Below are positions 51,600 through 60,271 of a DNA stretch of 64,000 nucleotides, one piece after another. Within the stretch, counting starts at the first letter, position 1; each line of letters opens with the position of its first letter. The DNA lies in the NCBI RefSeq assembly GCF_008065375.1, contig NZ_VJYI01000027.1, forward strand, positions 1-64,000, read 5' to 3'. This stretch comes from Nonomuraea sp. SYSU D8015. Its GTDB lineage: Bacteria; Actinomycetota; Actinomycetes; Streptosporangiales; Streptosporangiaceae. The notes under the pieces are model-generated. The model saw nothing but the letters and a program-made list of their open reading frames with translations. It searched no databases and had not been told where the DNA came from. Position numbers and translations under genes: made by a program.

Positions 51600-52130
51600 A
51601 TGGGAATCTGGGCCGGAGTGGACGCCGGGAGGACGCACCGCCATTGCGTGGTGATCGGCCACGACGGACAGCGATTGCTGTCGCGGCGGATGGCCAACGA
51701 CGAGCGCCCGCTGCTGGCGCTGATGGCCGAGGTGCGCGCCCCTGGACCCAGCCGTGTGCTGGGGCATCGACCTGGTTGACGGAGGCTCAGCCTTGCTGAT
51801 CACGTTGCCGGCCGGCCAAGCCCAGCGGGTGCTCTACATCCCCGGGCGGACGGTCAATCGCGCCGCCGAAGGCTACCGCGGCGACGGCAAGACCGACGCC
51901 AAGGACGCAGCGATCATCGCCGATCAGGTGCGCATCCGACGTGATCTGAGTCACCTGCGGCAGGTCAGCACCCTGGTGACCGGCCTGCGGGTATTCACCG
52001 CTGGGACCGCTGGGACATCAGCGATGACCGCACGCGGCTGCTCAACCGGCTGCGCGGGTACCTGACCAGCGTGTTCCCCGCCTTGGAACGGGCGCTGACT
52101 CTGGTTCGGAACAGGAGCAACGGCGCCACC
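51600..52130 (+). pseudogene. IS110-family transposase remnant
   Basis: From ATG 51600: MGIWAGVDAGRTHRHCVVIG, the DEDD RuvC-like start of IS110 transposases. A frameshift near 51760 continues as WGIDLVDGGSALLITLPAGQ, GDGKTDAKDAAIIADQVRIR, then a further shift near 52005 gives RLLNRLRGYLTSVFPALERAL. The C-terminal Ser-type transposase half is missing. Dead element. Confidence 0.75.
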
Positions 52131-52461
52131 GGGAAGATCATGGCAGGTCCCGATGGCGACCCGGTCGGGGCGCCGAGATCGACGCTGACGGCTCGAGGCC
52201 GACTACGATGACCCACTCCGGCTCGTCGCCTCCACTGGGGGTCGGCCCCGGCACAGGCCTGTCGGCGAGTCCCACTCCACCGTCGTGATAGCAGCCGCCG
52301 CCAACTCCGCCGATCACGCTCCGCAATCCATGATTACCGGCAAAGGCTCATTGATCACTGGCTGGGGCCCGCTACCGTGTGGCTTGCGGAGCCGGATATC
52401 TTCCGGTCAGCCGGAATTGTCGCGGACCGCCGCCGTCGGTGTGTGGCGGCGGTGCGGATGG
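52131..52461. other. Intergenic DNA after the IS110 remnant
   Basis: About 330 bases with no supportable gene. It separates the IS110 fragment from the convergent epoxide hydrolase gene; short frames here have no start signal. Confidence 0.4.
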
Positions 52462-53607
52462 TCAGCGCAGGGAGCGGAAGAACTCGCGCACGTCGGCGAC
52501 GAACGGGCCGGGCTGTTCCAGGGCCAGGAAGTGTCCGCCGCGCTCGAATTCGGTCCAGCGCACGATGTTGTGATCGCGTTCGGCGAAGCGACGGATGGCG
52601 ATGTCCTGGGTGAGGGAAACTGCTACGCCGGTGGGCACGGTCCCGGGTTCGCGTGGAGCCCAGGCTGAGGGGTCGTGGTGGGACTCGTAGTAGTTGTGGG
52701 CCGAGGAGGCGCCGGTCTGCGTGAACCAGTAGATGCTGACGTTGGTGAGGATGGCGTCGCGGTCGACGGCGTCTTCGGGCAGGTCGGCGGCGCTGTCGGT
52801 CCATTCCTTGAACTTCTCGACGATCCAGGCGAGCTGGCCGGCCGGGGAGTCGTTCAGGCCGTGTCCCAGGGTCTGCGGGCGAGTGCCTTGGAGCTTGTCG
52901 TAGCCGCTCTGTTCCTGCTGCCAGTGCTCCAGGCGCGCCAGCCGCTCCAGTTCGGACTCGGTCAGGCCGTCCATCTCGCCGTCGGCCCCGATCGGGAAGG
53001 TGACCAGGGCGTTGACGTGCACGCCGAACACGTGCTCGGAATGCTGACGGGCCATGGCCGGGGCGACGAAGGCGCCGATGTCGCCGCCCTGCACGCCGTA
53101 GCGGGAGTAGCCGAGCCGGTGCATCAGCTCGGCGAAAGCGTCGGCGATGCGACCCTGCGTCCAGCCCGCGTCGCGCAGCGGAGCGGAGAAGCCGAACCCG
53201 GGCAGAGAGGGGATCACCAGGTGGAAGGCATCGGCAGGATCGCCGCCGTGGGAGCGCGGGTCGGTCAGCGGGCCGATGACGTCCAGGAACTCGGCGAACG
53301 AGCCGGGCCAACCGTGGATGAGCATCAGCGGGGTCGCCTCGGCCTCGGGAGAGCGAATGTGCGCGAAGTGGATGGTCTGCCCGTCGATGTCGGTGGTGAA
53401 CTGGGGCAGCTCGTTGAGCCTGGCCTCGTGCTTGCGCCAGTCGTAGCCGTCGGCCCAGTAGGCGGCGAGCTGCCGCAGGTAACCGGTCGGGACGCCGCGA
53501 CTCCAGCCCTGTCCGCTGATCTCGCCGCTCCAGCGGGTACGGGCGAGCCGGTCTCGCAGGTCATCCAGCTCGTCCTGCGGGATGTCTATGCGGAACGGGT
53601 TGATCAT
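52462..53607 (-). CDS. Epoxide hydrolase (alpha/beta hydrolase, EphB/EHN type)
   Basis: 381 aa with the EHN N-terminal region (FRIDIPQDELDDLRDRLARTRW). Oxyanion motif HGWPGS (98-103), nucleophile D176 in GVQGGDIGAF, GFGFS before it, and the catalytic His in ERGGHFLALEQP (~358). Converts epoxides to diols. Length and motifs match microsomal-like bacterial epoxide hydrolases. No operon partner; 5' region upstream is long and empty. Confidence 0.85.
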   Translation of the reverse strand: MINPFRIDIPQDELDDLRDRLARTRWSGEISGQGWSRGVPTGYLRQLAAYWADGYDWRKHEARLNELPQFTTDIDGQTIHFAHIRSPEAEATPLMLIHGWPGSFAEFLDVIGPLTDPRSHGGDPADAFHLVIPSLPGFGFSAPLRDAGWTQGRIADAFAELMHRLGYSRYGVQGGDIGAFVAPAMARQHSEHVFGVHVNALVTFPIGADGEMDGLTESELERLARLEHWQQEQSGYDKLQGTRPQTLGHGLNDSPAGQLAWIVEKFKEWTDSAADLPEDAVDRDAILTNVSIYWFTQTGASSAHNYYESHHDPSAWAPREPGTVPTGVAVSLTQDIAIRRFAERDHNIVRWTEFERGGHFLALEQPGPFVADVREFFRSLR

Positions 53608-54401
53608 CCAACTATTCCTTCCAAAACGGATATTGTATGTTTATTTGCGGTTCGCCGCCCGCCTGCAGGGGACGGGCCGACCTTTTGGGTGGCGAGGCAT
53701 CGTCGTTTCGTGCAGATTGCCACCAAGACCCAAGCCGAGCTAGATCGACAGCCCGATGCCCTGTCCTGATTGCGGCGCCAGCCGTTGCGATGTGCTTCTA
53801 TACCTAAGTGTGATCGACCGGCTCAGAGCGCCGATGATGACGCCGAATGCAACCACGCTGATACGGCGAGCCTTTTACCACGGGCCGCATGGCCGGCAAC
53901 AAAATGATCATCGTGCAATTCAAGTGGCCAGAAATTTCCATTCGATGGCCTGGCGATAGGTTGGTGGGACTGCAACGCATGCCGTACTGTACGCACGTTC
54001 ACGATGAGTCTCGTCGCAGACCCCTTCCCGTGCGGGCGACTCCTGATGACCCGAAAGCGGAGCGCTTCAGTCTTTGGAGGCCGGGAGCTTTCGGGCGGTT
54101 CGCCTGTTTGTGCTTGAGAGTGGAGATTACGAGGATTTCACGACGTCGGCTATCCATATAGCGCAGCACCAAGTGCGCTCTTGGGATGGCGTGCGCGGGA
54201 GTTCTCACCTCCTGCGGTAACGAACGAAGCGCCTGAACTGGCCGACCAGCTGGTGCCGCGGCGCCGTAGGGAAACGGCTGGGTGGTGATGAGGGTGAATT
54301 GGTTCGTGCCCGCAGACACCCCGGTGACCGGCGCGTTCGCGGGCTGGATGGTGGGTCGCTGACGCATCCGGTAGGACTCGCCCTCGACGATGAGGACGTC
54401 G
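53608..54401. other. Long intergenic region with possible IS relics
   Basis: About 795 bases without a convincing gene. On the minus strand around 54345-54400 a frame reads VLIVEGESYRMR, reminiscent of the C-terminal beta-hairpin of IstB-type ATPases, but nothing more of IstB is present. A/T content rises at 53630-53650 (promoter zone of the epoxide hydrolase gene) and at 53860-53940. Confidence 0.4.
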
Positions 54402-55415
54402 TCACACGCCCGCGTCGGTCAGCCGCATCAGGCGTCGGATGTTGAGATGGTAGATCTGCTCGCGGGCGGCGTCGGTGACGTCGAGTGCGTCGATGACGCG
54501 GATCGTCTCGCGGATGTACATCGGCCCGCCCTCGGGGTCGAAGGGGCAGTCGGTGCCGAACACGACATGGTCGGTGCCGAAGAAGTCCAGGCCGCAGCGG
54601 GTGCCGATGTCGGAGCCCGACAGGGAGGTGTCCGCGTAGAAGCGGCGGAAGTAGTCCAGCGGCCGCCGCGGCAGCAGGTTGGCGTAGTCTTCACCGGCGG
54701 TCCGGCTGCCGAGTTGGTCGCTCCAGCCCAGTCCGATCCGGCCTTCCAAGTACGGGATCATTGCTCCCATGTGATGGGTGATGATCTTGATGTCGGGATG
54801 CCGCTCGAACAGGCCGGAGAAGACCATCCGGGCCATGGCGACACTGGTCTCGTACGGCCAGCCGAGCGCCCACCAGATCTCGTACTTGGAGGTGTCCTCG
54901 GTGGCGTAGTCGGCGAAGGCCGGGCCGCGGGCGGGATGCATCCAGATGGGCAGGTCGCGTCGGGCCATCTCGTCGAACAGGGCCTGGAACGCCGGATCGT
55001 CGAGCGGCCTGCCGTTGACGTTGGTGAACACCTGCACGCCGCGGGCGCCGAGGTCGTCGATGGCGAAGGCGAGCTCGTCCAGGGCGGCATCCGGATTGTT
55101 CATCGGCAGGGAGGCGACGAAGGCCGGGAACCGGTCGGGGTGCTTCTCGCACAGCTCCAGCATCGATTCGTTGGCCAGCCGGGCGAGGGCCGCGGACTCG
55201 TCGGGGCCGGCGAGCATTTCGATCGGCGGTGAAGAGAGCGTGAGGATCTGCTGGTAGCCGTCGCCGAACTCGTCCATGATCCGCAGCCGCTCGTCGAGGT
55301 CGTGCAGTGCGGACAGCTCCAGCCAGCGTTTGAGCGCGTCCGGGTCGACGGCGAGTTCGCGCATGCGCTCGAAGTATCGGGCGGGCAGGATATGGCTGTA
55401 TGCGTCGACTTTCAT
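54402..55415 (-). CDS. Amidohydrolase-2 (ACMSD-like) family protein
   Basis: 337 aa; ATG 55415 with GAGGAG 4 nt upstream. TIM-barrel decarboxylase/hydrolase family: IWMHPARG (~157) metal His, IITHHMGAMIPYLEGRI, and FGTDCPFDPEGG with the catalytic Asp (~285). The N-terminal metal motif is DAYSHILP (4-11): the first His of the usual HxHxxP is a Tyr here, so the metal site may use fewer ligands. Overlaps the ABC permease gene by 4 nt, so it probably acts on whatever that transporter imports, perhaps an aromatic acid (inference). Confidence 0.8.
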   Translation of the reverse strand: MKVDAYSHILPARYFERMRELAVDPDALKRWLELSALHDLDERLRIMDEFGDGYQQILTLSSPPIEMLAGPDESAALARLANESMLELCEKHPDRFPAFVASLPMNNPDAALDELAFAIDDLGARGVQVFTNVNGRPLDDPAFQALFDEMARRDLPIWMHPARGPAFADYATEDTSKYEIWWALGWPYETSVAMARMVFSGLFERHPDIKIITHHMGAMIPYLEGRIGLGWSDQLGSRTAGEDYANLLPRRPLDYFRRFYADTSLSGSDIGTRCGLDFFGTDHVVFGTDCPFDPEGGPMYIRETIRVIDALDVTDAAREQIYHLNIRRLMRLTDAGV

Positions 55416-56230
55416 CGATCTCCTCTTGATGTCTTCGGAATCCAGCGGGTGATCCTGCGGTCGACGATCTGGACCAGGGCGACGCCGCCGAGTGCGACGG
55501 CGATGATGACCAGGAGCACGGCGAGCACACTGGCGCTGTCGAACCGCCCGCCTGCCTCGGTGACGATCCGGCCCAGGCCCACGACGGCGATGAACATCTC
55601 GCCGTTGATCATGCCGGTGACGGCGCGGCCGATGCCGAGCCGGACGCCGGCCATGATCATGGGGGTGGCGGCTGGGAGCATGACGCGCAGCAGCACCTGG
55701 CGTTCGCTCGCGCCGTAGGAGCGGGCCATTTCCACCAGATGCGCGGGCACGGACTGGATCGCCGAGGCGGTGTTGATGATGATGACGAACATCGCGTACA
55801 TGACCACCACGGCGATGATCGAGCCGCGGCCCTCTCCGAGCACGGAGAAGAAGATCGGCGCGAAGACCAGCGACGGGGCGGTGAGCAACGCGTAGACGTA
55901 GACGCCGAGAGCGGCCTCGACCCTGCGGTAGCGGCCCATGGCGACGCCGGTGAGCAGGCCGGCCGCCAGGGAGATGGCGAATCCGAGCGCGAGGTTGAGC
56001 AAGCTGTCGCCCAGGCTGCTGAAGATCACCCCGTTGAAAGCCATGTCCGCGAGGCGGACCAGCACCGTGCTCAGCGGAGGGAAGAACGACACGCCGGCGA
56101 GATGTCCGATGAGTTCCCATGCCGCTGCGCCGGCGGCCAGGCTGAGCGGGGCGGCCGGCAGTCTCCGCCAGGACGGCTGCCGGCGCGGGTGCGCCGTCCG
56201 CGCTCTGCGTTGTCCGGCCAGCGTGCTCAT
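55412..56230 (-). CDS. NitT/TauT-type ABC transporter permease (second)
   Basis: 272 aa with six helices. EAA-type loop VEMARSYGASERQVLLRVMLPAATPMIMAGVRLGIGRAV is the SsuC/TauC family pattern. Starts 4 nt inside the ATPase end and ends 4 nt inside the amidohydrolase start, so it is tightly coupled. With the other permease (57021-57878) it could form a heterodimeric channel. Confidence 0.87.
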   Translation of the reverse strand: MSTLAGQRRARTAHPRRQPSWRRLPAAPLSLAAGAAAWELIGHLAGVSFFPPLSTVLVRLADMAFNGVIFSSLGDSLLNLALGFAISLAAGLLTGVAMGRYRRVEAALGVYVYALLTAPSLVFAPIFFSVLGEGRGSIIAVVVMYAMFVIIINTASAIQSVPAHLVEMARSYGASERQVLLRVMLPAATPMIMAGVRLGIGRAVTGMINGEMFIAVVGLGRIVTEAGGRFDSASVLAVLLVIIAVALGGVALVQIVDRRITRWIPKTSRGDR

Positions 56231-57021
56231 CGGGCCACCGTGGCGGGACGGTGCTCTTCGTGCATGTCACGGAGCCGGTCCCACAGATAGGCGGTGATCT
56301 CGACATACTTGCCGGAGCGTTCGAGTGCGCTGACGTCGCTGGACCGCGGCCGTTGCAGCGGTACCGGGACGATCTCGGCGATGCGCCCGGGGCGCGCGCT
56401 CATCAGTACGACACGGTCACCCAGCAGGACCGCCTCCTCCATGCTGTGCGTGATGAACACGACGGTCAGCCGGTGTTCCTCCCAGATCGCCAGGAGCTCT
56501 TCCTGCAGGAGGCGGCGGGTCTGCTCGTCCACGGCGCCGAACGGCTCGTCCATCAGCAGGACCCGCGGTCGTACGGCGAGCGCGCGGGCGATGCCGACCC
56601 GTTGCTGCATGCCGCCGGACAGCTCGCCGGGCCGCTTGGTCTCGAACCCTGACAACCCCACCATGGCGATCAGCGATCGGGCGCGCTCCTCGCGCTCGGC
56701 GCGGCCGACACCGCGCATCCTGAGCCCGAAGGCGACGTTGTCCAGCACGGTCGCCCAGGGCAGCAGCGCGAAGTTCTGGAACACCATGCTGCGGTCGGCG
56801 CCTGGCCCGCGCACCGGTGTGCCGTCGATGAGGATGTCACCATCCTGCCAGGGGATAAGCCCCGCGATGGCCTTGAGCAGCGTCGTCTTCCCGCACCCGC
56901 TGGGCCCCAGCACCGTCAGGAATTCGTTCTCGCCCACGTCGAGGTCGACGTCCCGTAATGCCTCCACCCTGCCGCCGTCCTGGCCGACGAAGCTCTTGCT
57001 CAATCCACGAATTTCGATCAT
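56227..57021 (-). CDS. NitT/TauT-type ABC transporter ATP-binding protein
   Basis: 264 aa. Walker A GPSGCGKTT (~41), Q-loop MVFQNFALLPWATVLDNVAFG, signature LSGGMQQRVGIARAL, Walker B LLMDEPFGAVDEQTR, H-loop VVFITHSMEEAV. The ALLPW segment and LGDRVVLMSARPGRI are typical of SsuB/TauB. The ATG at 57021 overlaps the preceding stop by 1 nt (TGATG). Confidence 0.9.
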   Translation of the reverse strand: MIEIRGLSKSFVGQDGGRVEALRDVDLDVGENEFLTVLGPSGCGKTTLLKAIAGLIPWQDGDILIDGTPVRGPGADRSMVFQNFALLPWATVLDNVAFGLRMRGVGRAEREERARSLIAMVGLSGFETKRPGELSGGMQQRVGIARALAVRPRVLLMDEPFGAVDEQTRRLLQEELLAIWEEHRLTVVFITHSMEEAVLLGDRVVLMSARPGRIAEIVPVPLQRPRSSDVSALERSGKYVEITAYLWDRLRDMHEEHRPATVAR

Positions 57022-57878
57022 CAGGCGCTCCTTGCGGTAGTCGTCTGAGCCCAGCGGGTCAGTCTGCGTTCGCACCATCGCGCGACGGAGATCAGCAGAA
57101 GTGCCTCCGCCAGAATGATCACGATGGTGCCGTAGAGCAGCGGGGCCTTGAAAAGGCCGCGGTACTCGAGGATCAGCCCACCCATCGCGGTGGACACCAT
57201 GAGGAGTTCGACGAGCACCATCCCGGTCACCGCGCGCCCGACGCCCAGCCGGATGCCGGTCATGATCGCGGGCAGCGCGCCGGGCAGCAGGATCCGCGAC
57301 CAGATCTGCCGCTCCGAGGCGCCGAACGAGCGGGCCATCTCGATCAGCGACGGGTCCACCTGCCGGACGCCGGCACGGCTGTTCACCACCACCATCACGA
57401 TCGAGAAGATCGTGACGAGGATGACCCGCGAGGTCAGCCCGAACCCTACGGACATGACCAGCAGCGGGATGATCGCCGCCATCGGGGTGACCAGCAGGAT
57501 GTTGAGATAGACGTCGGCGAAGCGCTCCAGCGTCCGGAAGCGGCCGAGCACGATGCCCGAGGGCACGCCGACGACCACCGCGATCCCGAAGCCGAGGACC
57601 AGCGCCTGGTTGCTGACGTACATGGCCTGCCACAGCTCCGCGCTGCCCAGCAACTCCGCCGTCGCCTCGACGGTCTCGATGAAGGTGGGGATGAGCAGAC
57701 CGCCCCACTCGCGGGCGTACAGCTCCCAGGCGGCGGCGAAGACGGCGAACGTCAGCAGTTGGTACGGCAGGCTCGCGTCGGCGATCCGCCGCCACAGCGA
57801 GGGACGCCCTTCAGGCTGAGGGCCGGCGCGGAAGCCGGAGGTCCGGCGCCGCTCTCGAGGCGTGATCGCGGCGGTCAT
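57021..57878 (-). CDS. NitT/TauT-type ABC transporter permease (first)
   Basis: 285 aa, six helices. EAA loop IEMARSFGASERQIWSRILLPGALPAIMTGIRLGVGRAV. Clearly related to the second permease but distinct. Overlaps the binding-protein gene by 4 nt upstream and touches the ATPase gene downstream. Confidence 0.87.
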   Translation of the reverse strand: MTAAITPRERRRTSGFRAGPQPEGRPSLWRRIADASLPYQLLTFAVFAAAWELYAREWGGLLIPTFIETVEATAELLGSAELWQAMYVSNQALVLGFGIAVVVGVPSGIVLGRFRTLERFADVYLNILLVTPMAAIIPLLVMSVGFGLTSRVILVTIFSIVMVVVNSRAGVRQVDPSLIEMARSFGASERQIWSRILLPGALPAIMTGIRLGVGRAVTGMVLVELLMVSTAMGGLILEYRGLFKAPLLYGTIVIILAEALLLISVARWCERRLTRWAQTTTARSA

Positions 57879-58855
57879 GCGGCCGACCGGATGAAGCTCA
57901 GATCGGCCGCGTCCTTCGCGGTCATGCCCTGCTTGATCACGCCGGCCCGGACGAAGAAGCTGATGGTGCTCTGGACGTTCTGCTCGGTCAGGCCCGCCGC
58001 GTTGAACAGTTTCGCCTTGACGTACCGCTTGGCGATCTCGGCGACGTTGGCGGCGTCCTCGTCCGGCAGGTACCTGGTCACCAGCCCGACCAGGTACTGC
58101 GGATCAGCGTTGATCTTGTCGTGCTCCCGTACCAGAGCCGTCACGAACGCCTGAGCCACGTCCTTGTGCTCGGTGAGGAATTCGGTGTTGGCGTACACGG
58201 TTTGCGGATGGACGTCGGGCAGGCTCTTGGCGAAGTCGACGATCTGGGTGAACCCGGTCTTGCCGGTCGACTCCAGGGTGACCACATCGGAGATCTCCAG
58301 CGGAGTTGCGTCGATCTGGCCGGTGACGAGGGCTTGGGCACGAACATCCGACCCGCCGATCGTCAGGTATTCGGGCTTCTTGCCGCCGCACTCGGCGTTC
58401 ACCCACTGCTTGGCCATGGCGGTCGCCACCGCGCCTTCGCTGAAGATTCCGAACGGACGCCCGTTCAAGTCGGCGCAGGAGGAGATGCCGGGCTTGCCGT
58501 AGATCGCCCACTGGTTGCCGACCACATCGGCGATGATCTTGATGGGGGCGTCCTGCTCGATGGCGATCAGCGCCGGGCTCGTCGCCTCCGCCGAGATCGC
58601 ATAGTCCCCCTTCGCCAGTCCCTCGATGGCCAGCTCCGGCTCCGCGAGCTCGATCACTTTGACCTTGTGACCCGCCTGGCGGACGGCGTCGACGGCCGCC
58701 AGGATCGGCACGGTCGTGATGTCCGGCTCGTTGACCGCCACGGTGAACGAGGCCGTTCCGTCCATGTTCGTGGCGGTGCCCCCGCCGCCACACGCGGCCG
58801 CGCAGGACAGGGCCGCGAGCGCGGCGATCTGTTTCACCCGAGTCCCGGCGTGCAT
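57875..58855 (-). CDS. NMT1/THI5-like substrate-binding lipoprotein
   Basis: 326 aa from ATG 58855 (AAGGAGG 4-5 nt upstream). Signal peptide with a lipobox-type CAAAC-GGGG. Then SFTVAVNEPDITTVPILAAVDAVRQAGHKV and YAISAEATSPALIAIEQDAPIKIIADV, the pattern of SsuA/TauA/ThiY-like proteins. Binds a small ligand that is not predictable here. First gene of the binding protein-permease-ATPase-permease-amidohydrolase operon; its promoter carries a LacI-type palindrome (58894-58909). Confidence 0.83.
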   Translation of the reverse strand: MHAGTRVKQIAALAALSCAAACGGGGTATNMDGTASFTVAVNEPDITTVPILAAVDAVRQAGHKVKVIELAEPELAIEGLAKGDYAISAEATSPALIAIEQDAPIKIIADVVGNQWAIYGKPGISSCADLNGRPFGIFSEGAVATAMAKQWVNAECGGKKPEYLTIGGSDVRAQALVTGQIDATPLEISDVVTLESTGKTGFTQIVDFAKSLPDVHPQTVYANTEFLTEHKDVAQAFVTALVREHDKINADPQYLVGLVTRYLPDEDAANVAEIAKRYVKAKLFNAAGLTEQNVQSTISFFVRAGVIKQGMTAKDAADLSFIRSAA

Positions 58856-58893
58856 AGCTCCTCCTTCAAGCCTCACCCACTAGAGCTCATGCT

Positions 58894-58909
58894 TAGGCAA
58901 ACGTATGCC
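58894..58909. promoter_or_regulatory. LacI-type operator before the ABC/amidohydrolase operon
   Basis: AGGCAAACGTATGCCT: 5-bp arms AGGCA/TGCCT around AACGTA, 39 nt before the binding-protein ATG. It shares TTAGGCAAACGT with the site in front of the divergent LacI gene (59022-59041). Confidence 0.6.
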
Positions 58910-59021
58910 TTGCGGGCAAGCTAATAGGGTCAGACACGGAATCGTCAAGGGCTCGTCACGGGGTGGACACGTGGGAAATCGTCCTGTTCGTTTGCCGACC
59001 TGGGGTGGAGTCGGGCATGAT

Positions 59022-59041
59022 TAGGCAAACGTTGTCCTAAG
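59022..59041. promoter_or_regulatory. LacI-type operator before the LacI gene
   Basis: TTAGGCAAACGTTGTCCTAA: outer arms TTAGG/CCTAA. Same core as 58894-58909. It lies 10 nt before the GTG start, at the ribosome binding site, so it would repress the regulator itself (autoregulation). Confidence 0.6.
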
Positions 59042-59050
59042 GAGTGGGCC

Positions 59051-60079
59051 GTGAGTTCACTGGTGGAGGTCGCGCGGGCGGCCGGCGTGTCCGTGTCCAC
59101 CGCGTCACGGGTGCTGACCGGTTCCAGTCACCCCATTTCGGCCAAGACCCGTGCCAGGGTCATCGCCGTCGCCGAGCAACTGGGCTACTCGCCCAGCGCC
59201 TTGGCGCGCGCACTGGTCTCCCGCAGCAGCCGCCTGCTGGGCGTCCTCGTGAGTGACATCGTCAACCCGTACTTCTCCGTCATCGCCCGTGGCGTGGACG
59301 ACGTGGCCAGCCGGGCCGGCTATGTCACCATGCTGTCCAACGTCGACAGGCGTACCGCCACGGAGATCAACCGCGTGCAGACCATGCGGGACTACCGTGC
59401 CGCCGGAATGATCTTCGCGGGCAGCGGCTACGTCGACGACCCCGAGGCGCCGGAGCTGGCCAAGGCCGTCCGCCAAGCACAGGAACAAGGCATCAAGGTC
59501 GTCTCGCTCACCGTGCGCGAGCTCGGATGCCCGACCATCACCGCGGACAGCCGGACCGCCGCGTACGACATCACCGACCACCTCGTCTCGCTCGGGCATC
59601 GCCGGATCGCGTTCATCGAAGGCCCCGCGGGAATGATCGCCTCACAGCAGCGCCGTGACGGTTTCCTCGCCTGCATGCGTGATGCCGATCTCGCCGAGAC
59701 CGCGGAATGCCACCCCGGCGGCTTCGACTATGAGGCCGGACACGCCGCGACCATGCGGCTCATCGCCCGCCCGCCCCTGCCCGACGCCATCCTCGCCGCC
59801 AACGACGAAGCAGCCGTCGGCGCGCTCAGCGCTCTTCGGCAGGCCGGCATCGACGTGCCGGGCCAGATCTCGGTCGCCGGAATGGATGACTTCAGAGTCG
59901 CCCAGTTCGTCGGCCTGACCACCGTGAGCCTGCCGCTGTACGAGATGGGCGCCATGGCCGCCCGCCACATCATCGACGCTCCGCCCGGCGCCGACAATGC
60001 CACGACCACCGTCCTGAGCCATCGGGTCATCCCCAGGGAGACCACCGCACGGCGCTCCACCGGCAGCACGCACCCCTGA
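59051..60079 (+). CDS. LacI-family regulator of the ABC/amidohydrolase operon
   Basis: 342 aa with a GTG start (AAGGAG 5-6 nt upstream). HTH LVEVARAAGVSVSTASRVLTGSSHPISAKTRARV; effector domain LLGVLVSDIVNPYFSVIARGVDD ... ADSRTAAYDITDHLVSLGHRRIAFIEGP ... VAGMDDFRVAQFVGLTTVSLPLYEMG. Divergent from the importer operon, with the same palindrome before each, so it very likely represses both. LacI proteins mostly sense sugars, but a NitT/TauT-type importer suggests another kind of ligand. Confidence 0.87.
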   Translation: MSSLVEVARAAGVSVSTASRVLTGSSHPISAKTRARVIAVAEQLGYSPSALARALVSRSSRLLGVLVSDIVNPYFSVIARGVDDVASRAGYVTMLSNVDRRTATEINRVQTMRDYRAAGMIFAGSGYVDDPEAPELAKAVRQAQEQGIKVVSLTVRELGCPTITADSRTAAYDITDHLVSLGHRRIAFIEGPAGMIASQQRRDGFLACMRDADLAETAECHPGGFDYEAGHAATMRLIARPPLPDAILAANDEAAVGALSALRQAGIDVPGQISVAGMDDFRVAQFVGLTTVSLPLYEMGAMAARHIIDAPPGADNATTTVLSHRVIPRETTARRSTGSTHP

Positions 60080-60126
60080 CCGTCTCGTGGTGAGCCGGAT
60101 CCGGCCGGCGTGCCGGCCGTTGGCCG

Positions 60127-60137
60127 GAAGCGCTTTC
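60127..60137. promoter_or_regulatory. AAGCGCTTTC box 1
   Basis: GAAGCGCTTTC, nearly the canonical LacI-family GAAAGCGCTTTC core. About 135 nt before the second LacI gene. The same box lies upstream of the Gfo/Idh operon at 63365. Confidence 0.5.
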
Positions 60138-60193
60138 ACCCAGGTGCTGCCATTCCACGTCCTAGGCTTCTCCTATCATCAATCATCTGGTGT

Positions 60194-60204
60194 CAGCGCT
60201 TTCA
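60194..60204. promoter_or_regulatory. AGCGCTTTC box 2
   Basis: CAGCGCTTTCA, a second copy, 68 nt before the second LacI gene and in its likely promoter. Supports autoregulation by this LacI protein. Confidence 0.45.
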
Positions 60205-60271
60205 GTTGTGATGATCGATCTCGTAAACGCTACACTGCGAGTCGCAACAGGGGTGTGGTAGGGGAGTGCCG

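Noticed and set aside
54340..54401. Possible IstB remnant upstream of the amidohydrolase operon's end
   Set aside because: The VLIVEGESYRMR match is too short to support a pseudogene; recorded only in the intergenic description.
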